Below, piece by piece: positions 1-8,530 of a DNA stretch of 8,557 bases (the stretch's first letter is position 1; every line of letters starts with the position of its first letter). The stretch comes from Clostridiales bacterium. Lineage in GTDB: Bacteria; Bacillota; Clostridia; Oscillospirales; Oscillospiraceae. The stretch is from positions 1-8,557 of the forward strand of contig JAJBTD010000143.1 of the NCBI GenBank assembly GCA_020861055.1. The letters run 5' to 3'. The translations under genes and the position numbers were made by a program. The notes under the pieces are model-generated. The model searched no databases. It saw nothing but the letters and a program-made list of their open reading frames with translations, and was not told the origin of the DNA.

Positions 1-2164
<2,164 letters not shown>

Positions 2165-2171
2165 ATAGATA

Positions 2172-2177
2172 CTCCTT
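2172..2177 (-). promoter_or_regulatory. Ribosome binding site of the Clp ATPase gene
   Basis: On the minus strand this reads AAGGAG, 7 bases before the ATG at 2164. It fixes the start just ahead of the zinc-finger cysteines. Confidence 0.75.
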
Positions 2178-2197
2178 AACTCACTCTGAGAGGGTCA

Positions 2198-2233
2198 TCA
2201 CAATTTTAGAGAAAGAATATCATATAATTGTGA
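2198..2233. promoter_or_regulatory. Perfect 8-bp inverted repeat bracketing the -10 box (candidate operator)
   Basis: TCACAATT at 2198-2205 and AATTGTGA at 2226-2233 are exact reverse complements separated by 20 bases. One arm lies in the -35/-10 spacer and the other just downstream of the predicted transcription start. The upstream arm would not be transcribed, so this is better explained as a DNA-level binding site than as an RNA hairpin. The regulator is unknown. Confidence 0.45.
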
Positions 2234-2247
2234 ACAAATCTAGTCGA
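2219..2247 (-). promoter_or_regulatory. Putative sigma-A promoter of the Clp ATPase gene
   Basis: Read on the minus strand, a -35 box TCGACT (2247-2242, 4 of 6 matches to TTGACA) is followed after 17 bases by a -10 box TATGAT (2224-2219, 5 of 6 matches to TATAAT). Transcription would start near 2212, leaving a leader of about 48 bases. It lies in the only markedly AT-rich stretch of the window. No CtsR heptamer tandem (GGTCAAA type) and no CIRCE element is visible, although ClpE genes are often controlled by CtsR. Confidence 0.55.
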
Positions 2248-2260
2248 ATTATCTTTTATT

Positions 2261-2932
2261 CTACAGAGAAAAGGTGGTAAAAGAGGCGAGCAGATCCAGC
2301 AAAACGCTGTTATCCAGGCTCTCCTGGCCAATCAGCCCGAAGGAGGCTCCCAGAGAGCAGACCACCGCCACGATGATAAGCCCCCGCACCAGGCCGCAGA
2401 CGCCTCCCAGGGACTTGTTCAAAAAGTGCAGTCCCGGCAGTCGAGCAGCCACATTCAGCAGCCGGGCCACCAGATGACCCAGCAGCAAAATCACCACAAA
2501 GGATACCGCATACACCGCCAGCCAGGCGATGGAACTGGCAAGGCTGGCCGCCATGCTCTCCGCCACGCTGGTCGTCGTCTCCCGGACGCCCTGATCGATG
2601 GACTGCTGGATGGACTGAGAAAATTCCTGATAGACCTCCGAATCGAAAATCTGAGAGAGGATGCCTCCATCCTCCAGAGCGGCAGATGCCTCTCCCTCCG
2701 TCTGGGGTTCCGTGGTCAGCGTCTCATCAATGGACTGCTGGATGCTGCTCTGGATGGAAGGCTGAATCGCCTGCGCCAGCGCTGGGGACAGGCTGTCCGC
2801 CGCGATCTGAGCACCCACCAGGGCCAGGATCGTCGCCACCAGTCCGCAAAGGGTCATGATAAGCCCCCGCCGTGCGCCCAGAACGGTGAACAGCACCAAT
2901 ACTATGATAATGACCAGGTCAAACAGATTCAT
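2261..2932 (-). CDS. CvpA-family integral membrane protein
   Basis: A 223-residue membrane protein that fits the CvpA/colicin V production family, whose biochemical role is not well defined. Hydrophobic segments lie at about 4-22, 24-44, 131-156 and 176-200. The opening MNLFDLVIII and the following basic GARRG turn are typical of the family, as is the glycine-rich segment GGVCGLVRG before the last helix. The loop between the second and third helices (about 45-130) is long, rich in Ser, Gln and acidic residues, and contains SIQQSID twice (63-69 and 107-113). The start is the ATG at 2932, with GGAAGG (2946-2941) 8 bases upstream. It begins 17 bases after the DUF5711-like gene ends and is probably the last gene of the long operon. 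Family assignment is by pattern recognition; the function is unknown. Confidence 0.8.
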   Translation of the reverse strand: MNLFDLVIIIVLVLFTVLGARRGLIMTLCGLVATILALVGAQIAADSLSPALAQAIQPSIQSSIQQSIDETLTTEPQTEGEASAALEDGGILSQIFDSEVYQEFSQSIQQSIDQGVRETTTSVAESMAASLASSIAWLAVYAVSFVVILLLGHLVARLLNVAARLPGLHFLNKSLGGVCGLVRGLIIVAVVCSLGASFGLIGQESLDNSVLLDLLASFTTFSL

Positions 2933-2949
2933 TTTATAATCCTTCCCTC

Positions 2950-4152
2950 TTATGGCAAAAAGACATGGGCCGAGCCGCTGCCGATGAGTATCGCCGTGCC
3001 GTCAGACCGGGCCAGTGCCTGGAGCATCCCAGTCATATCCGTCTCAGAGGCATACTCTTCCAGATCAGAGGTATAAATGGTCAATCCGCTTCCGGTGAGT
3101 ACGGCGATATAGCGTCCCGCTGCCGTCACGGACAGCACCTCGTCCTCTATCTCCAGCGTTCCGGAAACCGCTCCCTGGTCGTCCAGCACCACGATCTCCC
3201 CCAATGCGCCGGAGCGGTAGTAGCTGAAATATTCCACCGCATATCCGTCCTGGAGGGAGTAGCTCTGGAGAGAATAGCTGCTCTCTGACCAGCTGCCCAG
3301 TTCCTGGCAGTTCCCGTCCAGGCGACGGACGCCGTTCTCCTCCTGGAGCCAGATGCCGTCGTCGTCCCAGGACAGATCAAGCACCACTGCATTGGACACC
3401 TGGGCGGAGGCAGTCTCGCTGCCGTCAGAGCAGCTGTACAGGGTCAGGGTAGAAACAAAGTCCAGTCCGTCCTGACCGATGGTCAGCAGCGCCACCTGGC
3501 TGTTGTCAGGAGACACCACAGCGTCCATGACAAAGCTGGATGAAATATTTTCCGTGACAATTTTATTCTGGCTGGCATCGTATACCGTCACTGCCGCCTT
3601 GTAGCCGGTGGCCTGCTCCGCCACGGCGATCCATCCCTGGTCGTTCACCCGGGCGGAGATCAGCCCGTAGTCCCCCGACGTCTCGTATTCCCAGACCAGC
3701 ATACGGCCGGAGAACAGATACAGCTCCCCGCCTCCGGCGTCGTAGACCAGGGCATAGCTCCCCGCCGTCTGCACCACCGGCTGGGCCAGGGATGCCTCCA
3801 TGTCCACATAGGCCGTACCTCCGTCGGAGTAGACCCATATGTGGTTGGCGTTGCAGACGATGAGGCTGTCGCTCAGGGCGGCATAGGTGTTGTCCGTCTC
3901 CGAGGAGAGGTCAAACTCCACCCCCTGGCCCTCCTCCGTCCGCTCCAGGTCCTGGTAGGTGAGGTACCGCTTGACCAGGTCCAGGTTGAGCTGGTCCCGG
4001 TTGAGCACCAGCACCACCGCGATCGCCACCAGCAATGCGGTAAAGAGGCTCGCCAAAATGCGCAGCAGCACCTTCATCCAGCCGGGAGTCTCCTTCTTTT
4101 GGCGTTCTCCGTCCTTCCGGGCCACCGTTTGATTTTCCTGTTTTTCTTCCAT
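2950..4152 (-). CDS. DUF5711-like single-pass membrane protein with extracytoplasmic beta-rich domain
   Basis: A 400-residue protein of unknown function resembling the clostridial DUF5711 group. A charged, lysine- and glutamate-rich cytoplasmic tail (1-24) is followed by one hydrophobic segment (about 28-50), with no signal peptidase site evident, so it looks like a type II anchored protein. The rest (about 80-400) alternates short hydrophobic strands with Gly/Asp turns, for example VVSPDNSQVALLTIG and SWDDDGIWLQ. This suggests WD40- or PQQ-like beta-propeller blades outside the membrane. No catalytic motif is visible. The ATG at 4152 comes 3 bases after the truA stop, and its GGAGGA ribosome site (4165-4160) lies inside the last codons of truA, so translation is probably coupled. 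The propeller fold is inferred from the repeat pattern, not demonstrated. Confidence 0.8.
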   Translation of the reverse strand: MEEKQENQTVARKDGERQKKETPGWMKVLLRILASLFTALLVAIAVVLVLNRDQLNLDLVKRYLTYQDLERTEEGQGVEFDLSSETDNTYAALSDSLIVCNANHIWVYSDGGTAYVDMEASLAQPVVQTAGSYALVYDAGGGELYLFSGRMLVWEYETSGDYGLISARVNDQGWIAVAEQATGYKAAVTVYDASQNKIVTENISSSFVMDAVVSPDNSQVALLTIGQDGLDFVSTLTLYSCSDGSETASAQVSNAVVLDLSWDDDGIWLQEENGVRRLDGNCQELGSWSESSYSLQSYSLQDGYAVEYFSYYRSGALGEIVVLDDQGAVSGTLEIEDEVLSVTAAGRYIAVLTGSGLTIYTSDLEEYASETDMTGMLQALARSDGTAILIGSGSAHVFLP

Positions 4153-4155
4153 GGG

Positions 4156-4926
4156 CTATTCCTCCGGGTCTGTATCCAGCCCCACCGGTTCCCGGTACCA
4201 CAGCCGGGTCATGTAAAGTCCGCCGGGAGGCACCGTCGGCCCCGCTTCTACCCGATTTCCACGCCGCAGGATGTCCCCGATCTCCGCCGGGGTCAGCTTG
4301 CCCTCGGCGGCATAGAGGACCGTCCCCACCATGATACGGACCATGTTGTACAAAAATCCGTTGGCGCACACCTTCAGGGTGATCAGGTCTCCCTCCCGGG
4401 CCACGTCGAAGTAGTAGACGGTCCGGACGGTGGAGCGGACATTGGTGCCTACGTCCCGGACCGCAGCGAAGTCATGGGTCCCCACGAACTGCTCCGCCGC
4501 ATGTGCCATAATCCCCTCATCCAAATGCTTTGGATAGAAGTACGCGCGGTTGACATAAAATGCATCTCGTATCCGGGAATTGAATACCTGATAGGTGTAC
4601 TCCTTTTTGATACAGGAGCCGATTGCGTTGAATCCCGGCGACACTTCCCTGGCAGAGACCACCACGATGTCCTCCGGCAGCCGGGCATTGAAGGCCAGAG
4701 GCATCCGGTCACAGGGGATAGAGCAGTCCGTGCGGAAGTTGGCGATATATACCTTGGCATGAACCCCGGCGTCGGTGCGCCCCGCTCCGGTAAACCGGAC
4801 GGGATGCTTCACCACCTTGGCTACCGCCTGCTCCAGCGTTTCCTGGACGGTGGCGCCGTTCTTCTGAATCTGCCAGCCATGGTAGGCGGTGCCCACATAC
4901 ATCAGCTGTAAGGCGATATTGCGCAT
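4156..4926 (-). CDS. truA: tRNA pseudouridine(38-40) synthase TruA
   Basis: A 256-residue enzyme that isomerises uridines 38, 39 and 40 in the anticodon stem-loop of tRNAs to pseudouridine. The TruA signature GRTDAGVHA is at 49-57, with the catalytic aspartate at Asp52. Other family features are the N-terminal YVGTAYHGWQIQ (10-21), the NARLPEDIVV segment, the KEYTYQVFN strand and the C-terminal FLYNMVRIMVGT segment. The length matches the family. The start is the ATG at 4926, preceded by a GGAGG-type site 5 bases upstream. The same frame stays open upstream across ecfT, but that stretch has no TruA similarity and the ecfT frame is clearly the coding one there. It lies 32 bases after ecfT, an order common in Firmicutes. 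Confidence 0.95.
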   Translation of the reverse strand: MRNIALQLMYVGTAYHGWQIQKNGATVQETLEQAVAKVVKHPVRFTGAGRTDAGVHAKVYIANFRTDCSIPCDRMPLAFNARLPEDIVVVSAREVSPGFNAIGSCIKKEYTYQVFNSRIRDAFYVNRAYFYPKHLDEGIMAHAAEQFVGTHDFAAVRDVGTNVRSTVRTVYYFDVAREGDLITLKVCANGFLYNMVRIMVGTVLYAAEGKLTPAEIGDILRRGNRVEAGPTVPPGGLYMTRLWYREPVGLDTDPEE

Positions 4927-4958
4927 AGGCCCCTCCCTTCGACGGCGGTTTCTCTCTG

Positions 4959-5768
4959 TCACACCCCGAAGCCGATGGCCAGCACCATGACCAAAACGGT
5001 CAGTGCGACCCCCAGCCCCAGGGCCATATAGTCCTCTTTGGTATAGACCAGGTTTTTCAGCCGGGTGCGGCCCTCGCCCCCGTGGTAGCAGCGGCACTCC
5101 ATAGCGGTGGCCAGCTCGTCCGCCCGCCGGAAGGCAGAGACGAACAGAGGCACCAGCAGAGGGATGAGGGCCTTGGCCTTGTCCACCAGATTGCCGGAGT
5201 CGAAGTCCGCCCCCCGGGCCTTCTGGGCGGACATGATCTTGTCCGTCTCCTCGATCAGCGTGGGGATGAACCGCAGGGCGATGGACATCATCATAGCCAG
5301 CTCGTGTACCGGCACATGGAGCTTTTTCAGCGGCCCCAGCAGGTTCTCGATGCCGTCGGTGAGCATGATGGGGGAGGTGGTGTAGGTCAGCAGGAAGGTG
5401 CCGCTGATGAGCATTAAAATGCGCACCACCATAAAGAAGGCAGTCCGGACGCCCCCGGTGGTGATGGTAAACACCCACCACTGCACCAGCACGTCCCCGG
5501 TGGTGTTATAAAAGAGGTTGAGTGCGCCGGTGAAGATGAGGATGATGACCACCGGCCGCATCCCGTTCAAAATTGCCTTGGCCCCTACCTTGGACAGCCG
5601 GATGCAGGTGATGAGAAAAATCAGCATCAGGCCGTAGGTGACGACTCCCTGGGCGGAGAACAGGGCCACGATGTAGAGCACCACGATGATGATCTTAGTC
5701 CTAGGGTCCAGGTTGTGAACGATGGTGTCTCCCGGAAAAAACTGACCCAGAGTGATGTCCTTCAGCAC
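4959..5768 (-). CDS. ecfT: ECF transporter transmembrane component EcfT
   Basis: The 269-residue membrane scaffold of the energy-coupling factor module, which joins the two ATPases to exchangeable substrate-binding S components for vitamin or metal uptake. The start MLKDITLGQFFPGDTIVHNLDPRTK (positions 1-25, shown in two halves: MLKDITLGQFF and PGDTIVHNLDPRTK) is characteristic. Several hydrophobic helices lie between about 26 and 130, and a final one at about 248-267. The long cytoplasmic coupling region holds the first Ala-Arg-Gly motif (184-186). The second coupling motif reads Cys-Arg-Cys (225-227), keeping the central arginine, followed by YHGGEGRT. The start is a GTG at 5768 that overlaps the end of ecfA2 by 7 bases, with a purine-rich G-run about 5 bases upstream. 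Confidence 0.95.
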   Translation of the reverse strand: MLKDITLGQFFPGDTIVHNLDPRTKIIIVVLYIVALFSAQGVVTYGLMLIFLITCIRLSKVGAKAILNGMRPVVIILIFTGALNLFYNTTGDVLVQWWVFTITTGGVRTAFFMVVRILMLISGTFLLTYTTSPIMLTDGIENLLGPLKKLHVPVHELAMMMSIALRFIPTLIEETDKIMSAQKARGADFDSGNLVDKAKALIPLLVPLFVSAFRRADELATAMECRCYHGGEGRTRLKNLVYTKEDYMALGLGVALTVLVMVLAIGFGV

Positions 5769-6637
5769 GCAGACCGCCCCCTTTTCTCCGCCAGGGCCAG
5801 CAGCACGTCCCTGGCCTCGTCCATGGTGTAGACGCAGTCGTCCTCGATGGGCAATCCCAGTTCCTTGAGCCGCTGGAACACCTGAGTCACCTGGGGGATT
5901 CCCAGGCCCATGGCCCGCAGCTCCTCGCTGTGGGAGAAGATGTCGTGGGGGGTGCCGTCCAGGGGGATCTTCCCGTCGTTGACCACCACGATGCGTTCCA
6001 CCGACCGGGCCACCTCCTCCATAGAATGTGAGACCAGGATGATGGTGGATCCCTTCGACTGGTGATAGTCCCGGATGTTGGCGAGAATGGCGTCCCGGCC
6101 CGCCGGGTCAAGGCCCGCTGTCGGCTCGTCCAGGATGAGCACCTCCGGCTCCATGGCGATGACCCCGGCAATGGCCACCCGGCGCTTCTGGCCGCCGGAG
6201 AGCTCGAAGGGGGATTTTTCCAGATGACGCTCCTCCAGGCCCACAAAATGGGCGGCCTCGTGAACGCGGCGGTCGATCTCGTCCCGGCTCAGCTTCATAT
6301 TGGTGGGGCCGAAGGCGATATCCTTATATACCGTCTCCTCAAAGAGCTGGTACTCCGGGTACTGGAAGACCAGTCCCACATGGAATTTCGCCTCCCGAAC
6401 GCTCTCCTTGCTCTCCCAGATGTCCTTTCCGTGGAGCAAAATCTGGCCCGAGGTGGGCTTGAGCAGCCCGTTCAGATGCTGGATGAGGGTGGACTTGCCC
6501 GAGCCGGTGTGTCCGATCATACCCACATATTCCCCGGGGTAGATGGAGAGGCTCACGTCGGACAGTGCCCGATGTTCAAAGGGCGTTCCCTGGCTGTAGA
6601 CACAGCTCAGGTTCCGCAGTTCCAATATTGGTTCCAA
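5762..6637 (-). CDS. ecfA2: ECF transporter ATPase EcfA2
   Basis: One of the two ABC-type ATPases that power group II ECF importers on the cytoplasmic face. Numbered from the TTG at 6637 (291 residues), it has Walker A GHTGSGKST (42-50), Q-loop Gln92, signature LSGGQ (146-150), Walker B LILDEPTAGLDP (Asp170, Glu171) and switch His204. The C-terminal extension (about 225-291) fits EcfA proteins. I chose TTG because GGGAGGAA ends 7 bases upstream, with GGAGG spaced 9 bases, and because the protein then begins EPILELRNLS as homologs usually do. An ATG at 6685 would add 16 residues, but no good ribosome site precedes it. Paralogue number 2 is assigned from gene order and from Gly in the D-loop where EcfA1 has Met. 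Confidence 0.95.
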   Translation of the reverse strand: MEPILELRNLSCVYSQGTPFEHRALSDVSLSIYPGEYVGMIGHTGSGKSTLIQHLNGLLKPTSGQILLHGKDIWESKESVREAKFHVGLVFQYPEYQLFEETVYKDIAFGPTNMKLSRDEIDRRVHEAAHFVGLEERHLEKSPFELSGGQKRRVAIAGVIAMEPEVLILDEPTAGLDPAGRDAILANIRDYHQSKGSTIILVSHSMEEVARSVERIVVVNDGKIPLDGTPHDIFSHSEELRAMGLGIPQVTQVFQRLKELGLPIEDDCVYTMDEARDVLLALAEKRGRSAC

Positions 6638-6644
6638 AAAATAC

Positions 6645-6653
6645 TTCCTCCCT
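6645..6653 (-). promoter_or_regulatory. Ribosome binding site deciding the ecfA2 TTG start
   Basis: The minus strand reads AGGGAGGAA here, with its GGAGG core 9 bases before the TTG at 6637. This favours the TTG over the upstream ATG at 6685. Confidence 0.65.
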
Positions 6654-6655
6654 GT

Positions 6656-6690
6656 TCCGGTATCGCTCCCCTGTGGGGATGCCATCCGGA
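6656..6690 (-). other. Possible RNA hairpin in the ecfA1-ecfA2 spacer
   Basis: Outer arms TCCGG (6656-6660) and CCGGA (6686-6690) enclose an inner stem TCCCC/GGGGA (6667-6671 and 6675-6679) with a three-base loop. Two further GC pairs can form beside a one-base bulge. It sits directly before the ecfA2 ribosome site and has no U-run after it, so it is not a standard terminator. It may affect translation or mRNA processing. Confidence 0.3.
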
Positions 6691-6694
6691 GTTC

Positions 6695-6714
6695 GGTATT
6701 TGCATTGGTATTTG
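6695..6714. repeat. Short tandem direct repeat GGTATTTG with 12-bp period
   Basis: GGTATTTG occurs at 6695-6702 and again at 6707-6714, within the ecfA1-ecfA2 spacer. It is seen directly but is only 8 bases long. It may be chance or part of a binding site. Confidence 0.3.
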
Positions 6715-6721
6715 TCCTGTG

Positions 6722-7570
6722 TTACGCCAGCGCCCGGTAAATCGCCTGGGCGCACTCCTCCACCGAGAGGGCGTCCAGAGGCACGTCCACCCCTCCCTGT
6801 CTCAGCTGATCGAGCAGGCCCACCGTCTCCGGGACGGTCAGCCCCACCGCTTTCAGCTGCTCTACCTGCTGGAAAACCTGTTTGGGAGGGCCGTCAGCGA
6901 TAATCTTGCCCCGGTCCATGACCACCAGCCGGTCGGCCTGGGCGGCCTCGTCCATGTGGTGGGTGATGAGGACGATGGTGGTCCCCCGCTCCCGGTTGAG
7001 CCGGGTGATGGTGCGCATCACGTCCTCCCGGCCGATGGGGTCCAGCATGGCGGTGGGTTCGTCCAGGACGATGCACCTGGGGAGCATGGCGATGACCCCG
7101 GCGATGGCAATGCGCTGCTTCTGTCCGCCGGAGAGAAGGTGGGGGGCGTGTCTGGCATACTTGCTCATCCCCACGATCTTCAACGCCTCGTCCACCCGCC
7201 GGCGGATCTCCTCCGAGGGGACCCCCAGGTTCTCCGGGGCGAAGGCCACGTCCTCCTCCACCACGTTGGCTACGATCTGGTTGTCCGGGTGCTGGAACAC
7301 CATGCCCACCGTCCGCCGGATGTCCAGCAGATATTTTTCGTCGGCGGTGTCCATGCCGTCCACATAGACAGTCCCCCCGCTGGGGAGATAGACCGCGTTC
7401 ATGTGCTTGGCCAGAGTGGACTTGCCCGAGCCGTTGTGGCCCAGGATAGCCACGAAGCTCCCCTGCTCGATGGACAGGTTCACCCCGTCCAGCACCAGGC
7501 TCGACCCCTCCGGCACGTCCGGGTACTGGAAGGTGATGTCCTTTGTCTCTATAATGTTTTTCTGTTCCAT
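6722..7570 (-). CDS. ecfA1: ECF transporter ATPase EcfA1
   Basis: The partner ABC ATPase of EcfA2, forming the heterodimer that drives the ECF module. The 282 residues include Walker A GHNGSGKST (44-52), Q-loop Gln93, signature LSGGQ (146-150), Walker B CIVLDEPTAMLDP (Asp170, Glu171) and switch His204. The C-terminal segment ends in an acidic, leucine-rich region. Methionine follows the EPTA stretch, as in EcfA1/CbiO1-type subunits, where EcfA2 has Gly. The start is the ATG at 7570, with AGGAG 5 bases upstream. Only one base separates it from the methyltransferase stop (TAA, C, ATG), and the ribosome site lies inside the end of that gene, so the two are probably translationally coupled. Ribosomal protein genes often precede ecfA1 in Firmicutes; here a methyltransferase does. 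Confidence 0.95.
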   Translation of the reverse strand: MEQKNIIETKDITFQYPDVPEGSSLVLDGVNLSIEQGSFVAILGHNGSGKSTLAKHMNAVYLPSGGTVYVDGMDTADEKYLLDIRRTVGMVFQHPDNQIVANVVEEDVAFAPENLGVPSEEIRRRVDEALKIVGMSKYARHAPHLLSGGQKQRIAIAGVIAMLPRCIVLDEPTAMLDPIGREDVMRTITRLNRERGTTIVLITHHMDEAAQADRLVVMDRGKIIADGPPKQVFQQVEQLKAVGLTVPETVGLLDQLRQGGVDVPLDALSVEECAQAIYRALA

Positions 7571-7571
7571 G

Positions 7572-8441
7572 TTATCTCCTGTCTGCGATCCACCGACCCG
7601 CAGAGCCGCAGGGCAGGGCCAGGCCGGTGGCCGTCACCGGCAGACCCAGCTCCCCGCACTCCGTATGGCCCCCGTGCCTTGGCGTCACCAGCACGTCCAG
7701 CAGGTATCCCAGCACGGACGGGGCCAGGCCAGTGGTATAGGAATTGATGAGGAAGAACAGGGGCCGGTCGCTCAAGAGCTGCACCGCCCGCTCCAGGAAG
7801 GGATAGAGGCTGTCCTCCAGCTTCCAGACCTCCCCGGACGGCCCCCGTCCGTAGGAGGGCGGGTCCATGATGATGGCGTCGTACCGATGGCCCCGGCGAA
7901 TTTCCCGGTCCACGAACTTGCCGCAGTCGTCCACAATCCAGCGGATGGGGGCGTCCGTCAGCCCGGAGAGGGCGGCGTTCTCCCGGGCCCAGGCCACCAT
8001 CCCCTTGGCGGCGTCCACGTGGCACACCTGGGCCCCGGCGGCGGCGCAGGCCACCGTGGCCCCGCCGGTGTAGGCGAACAGATTCAGCACTCGAACCGGT
8101 CGTCCGGCGGAGCGAATCATCTCCCTGGCAAAGTCCCAGTTCACCGCCTGCTCCGGGAACAGCCCTGTGTGCTTAAAGTTCATGGCCCCCACCTGGAAGG
8201 TCAGTTCGTCATACCGCACCTGCCACCGTTCGGGCATACGGCCCTTGTCCCAGTGTCCGCCCCCGGAGCTGGAGCGGTGATACCGTCCGTCGGGGCGCTT
8301 CCACTCCCGGCGCTCTCTGGGGGTGTTCCAGATGGCCTGGGGGTCGGGGCGCACCAGCACCGTCTTCCCCCATCGTTCCACCTTTTCCCCGCCGCCGCAG
8401 TCGATCAGCTCATAGTCTTTCCAGCGGTCTGCAATCCACAT
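7572..8441 (-). CDS. Class I SAM-dependent methyltransferase, RlmI/RlmK-like (COG1092-type)
   Basis: A 289-residue Rossmann-fold methyltransferase, probably acting on RNA. From the ATG at 8441, the SAM-binding motif I is LNLFAYTGG (119-127), followed by acidic Asp143 after HV. An Asp pair lies at 171-172, and the catalytic-type motif IV is DPPSYGRG (193-200). NSYTTGL (233-239) lies near motif VI. The N-terminal 90 residues carry the conserved RPDPQAIW (31-38) but no PUA domain, so it is shorter than E. coli RlmI. The ATG at 8480 would add 13 residues. I prefer 8441 because GGGAG lies 9 bases upstream, the protein then opens with WKDYELID as relatives do, and a possible promoter would start transcription between the two ATGs. 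The substrate (23S rRNA cytosine is one possibility) cannot be read from the sequence. Confidence 0.88.
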   Translation of the reverse strand: MWIADRWKDYELIDCGGGEKVERWGKTVLVRPDPQAIWNTPRERREWKRPDGRYHRSSSGGGHWDKGRMPERWQVRYDELTFQVGAMNFKHTGLFPEQAVNWDFAREMIRSAGRPVRVLNLFAYTGGATVACAAAGAQVCHVDAAKGMVAWARENAALSGLTDAPIRWIVDDCGKFVDREIRRGHRYDAIIMDPPSYGRGPSGEVWKLEDSLYPFLERAVQLLSDRPLFFLINSYTTGLAPSVLGYLLDVLVTPRHGGHTECGELGLPVTATGLALPCGSAGRWIADRR

Positions 8442-8470
8442 AGTCCTGTTCTCCCATTTTGATTTCCCCC

Positions 8471-8500
8471 CTTTTACCATTCCCCTCCACCGTCCGTCAA
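8471..8500 (-). promoter_or_regulatory. Weak candidate promoter for the methyltransferase-ecf-truA operon
   Basis: The minus strand has TTGACG (8500-8495, 5 of 6 matches to TTGACA), then 18 bases, then TAAAAG (8476-8471, 4 of 6 matches to TATAAT). Predicted initiation near 8464 would give a leader of about 23 bases before the ATG at 8441. The -10 match and spacing are poor, so this is tentative. Confidence 0.3.
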
Positions 8501-8530
8501 TGTACGAAGTGTGAATTTATTCATTGATAG

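Noticed and set aside
2165..2260. CIRCE-like or CtsR-like heat-shock operator before the Clp gene
   Set aside because: A GAGTGAGTTAA stretch resembles half of CIRCE and one GGTCATC resembles half of a CtsR site, but neither has its partner at the required spacing.
4927..5481. A 185-codon N-terminal extension of TruA
   Set aside because: The frame is open by chance across ecfT. The extension is rich in Gly, His, Arg and Pro and unlike TruA, while a good ribosome site and the family-typical N-terminus mark the ATG at 4926.
6062..7747. A 561-codon open frame on the plus strand
   Set aside because: It lies opposite ecfA1 and ecfA2, which carry full ABC motifs. The antisense product is rich in His, Gly and Pro and resembles no family.
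8442..8480. Start of the methyltransferase at the ATG at 8480
   Set aside because: Its GGAGG is only 3 bases away and the added residues look non-family. It cannot be excluded, and the choice affects only 13 residues.
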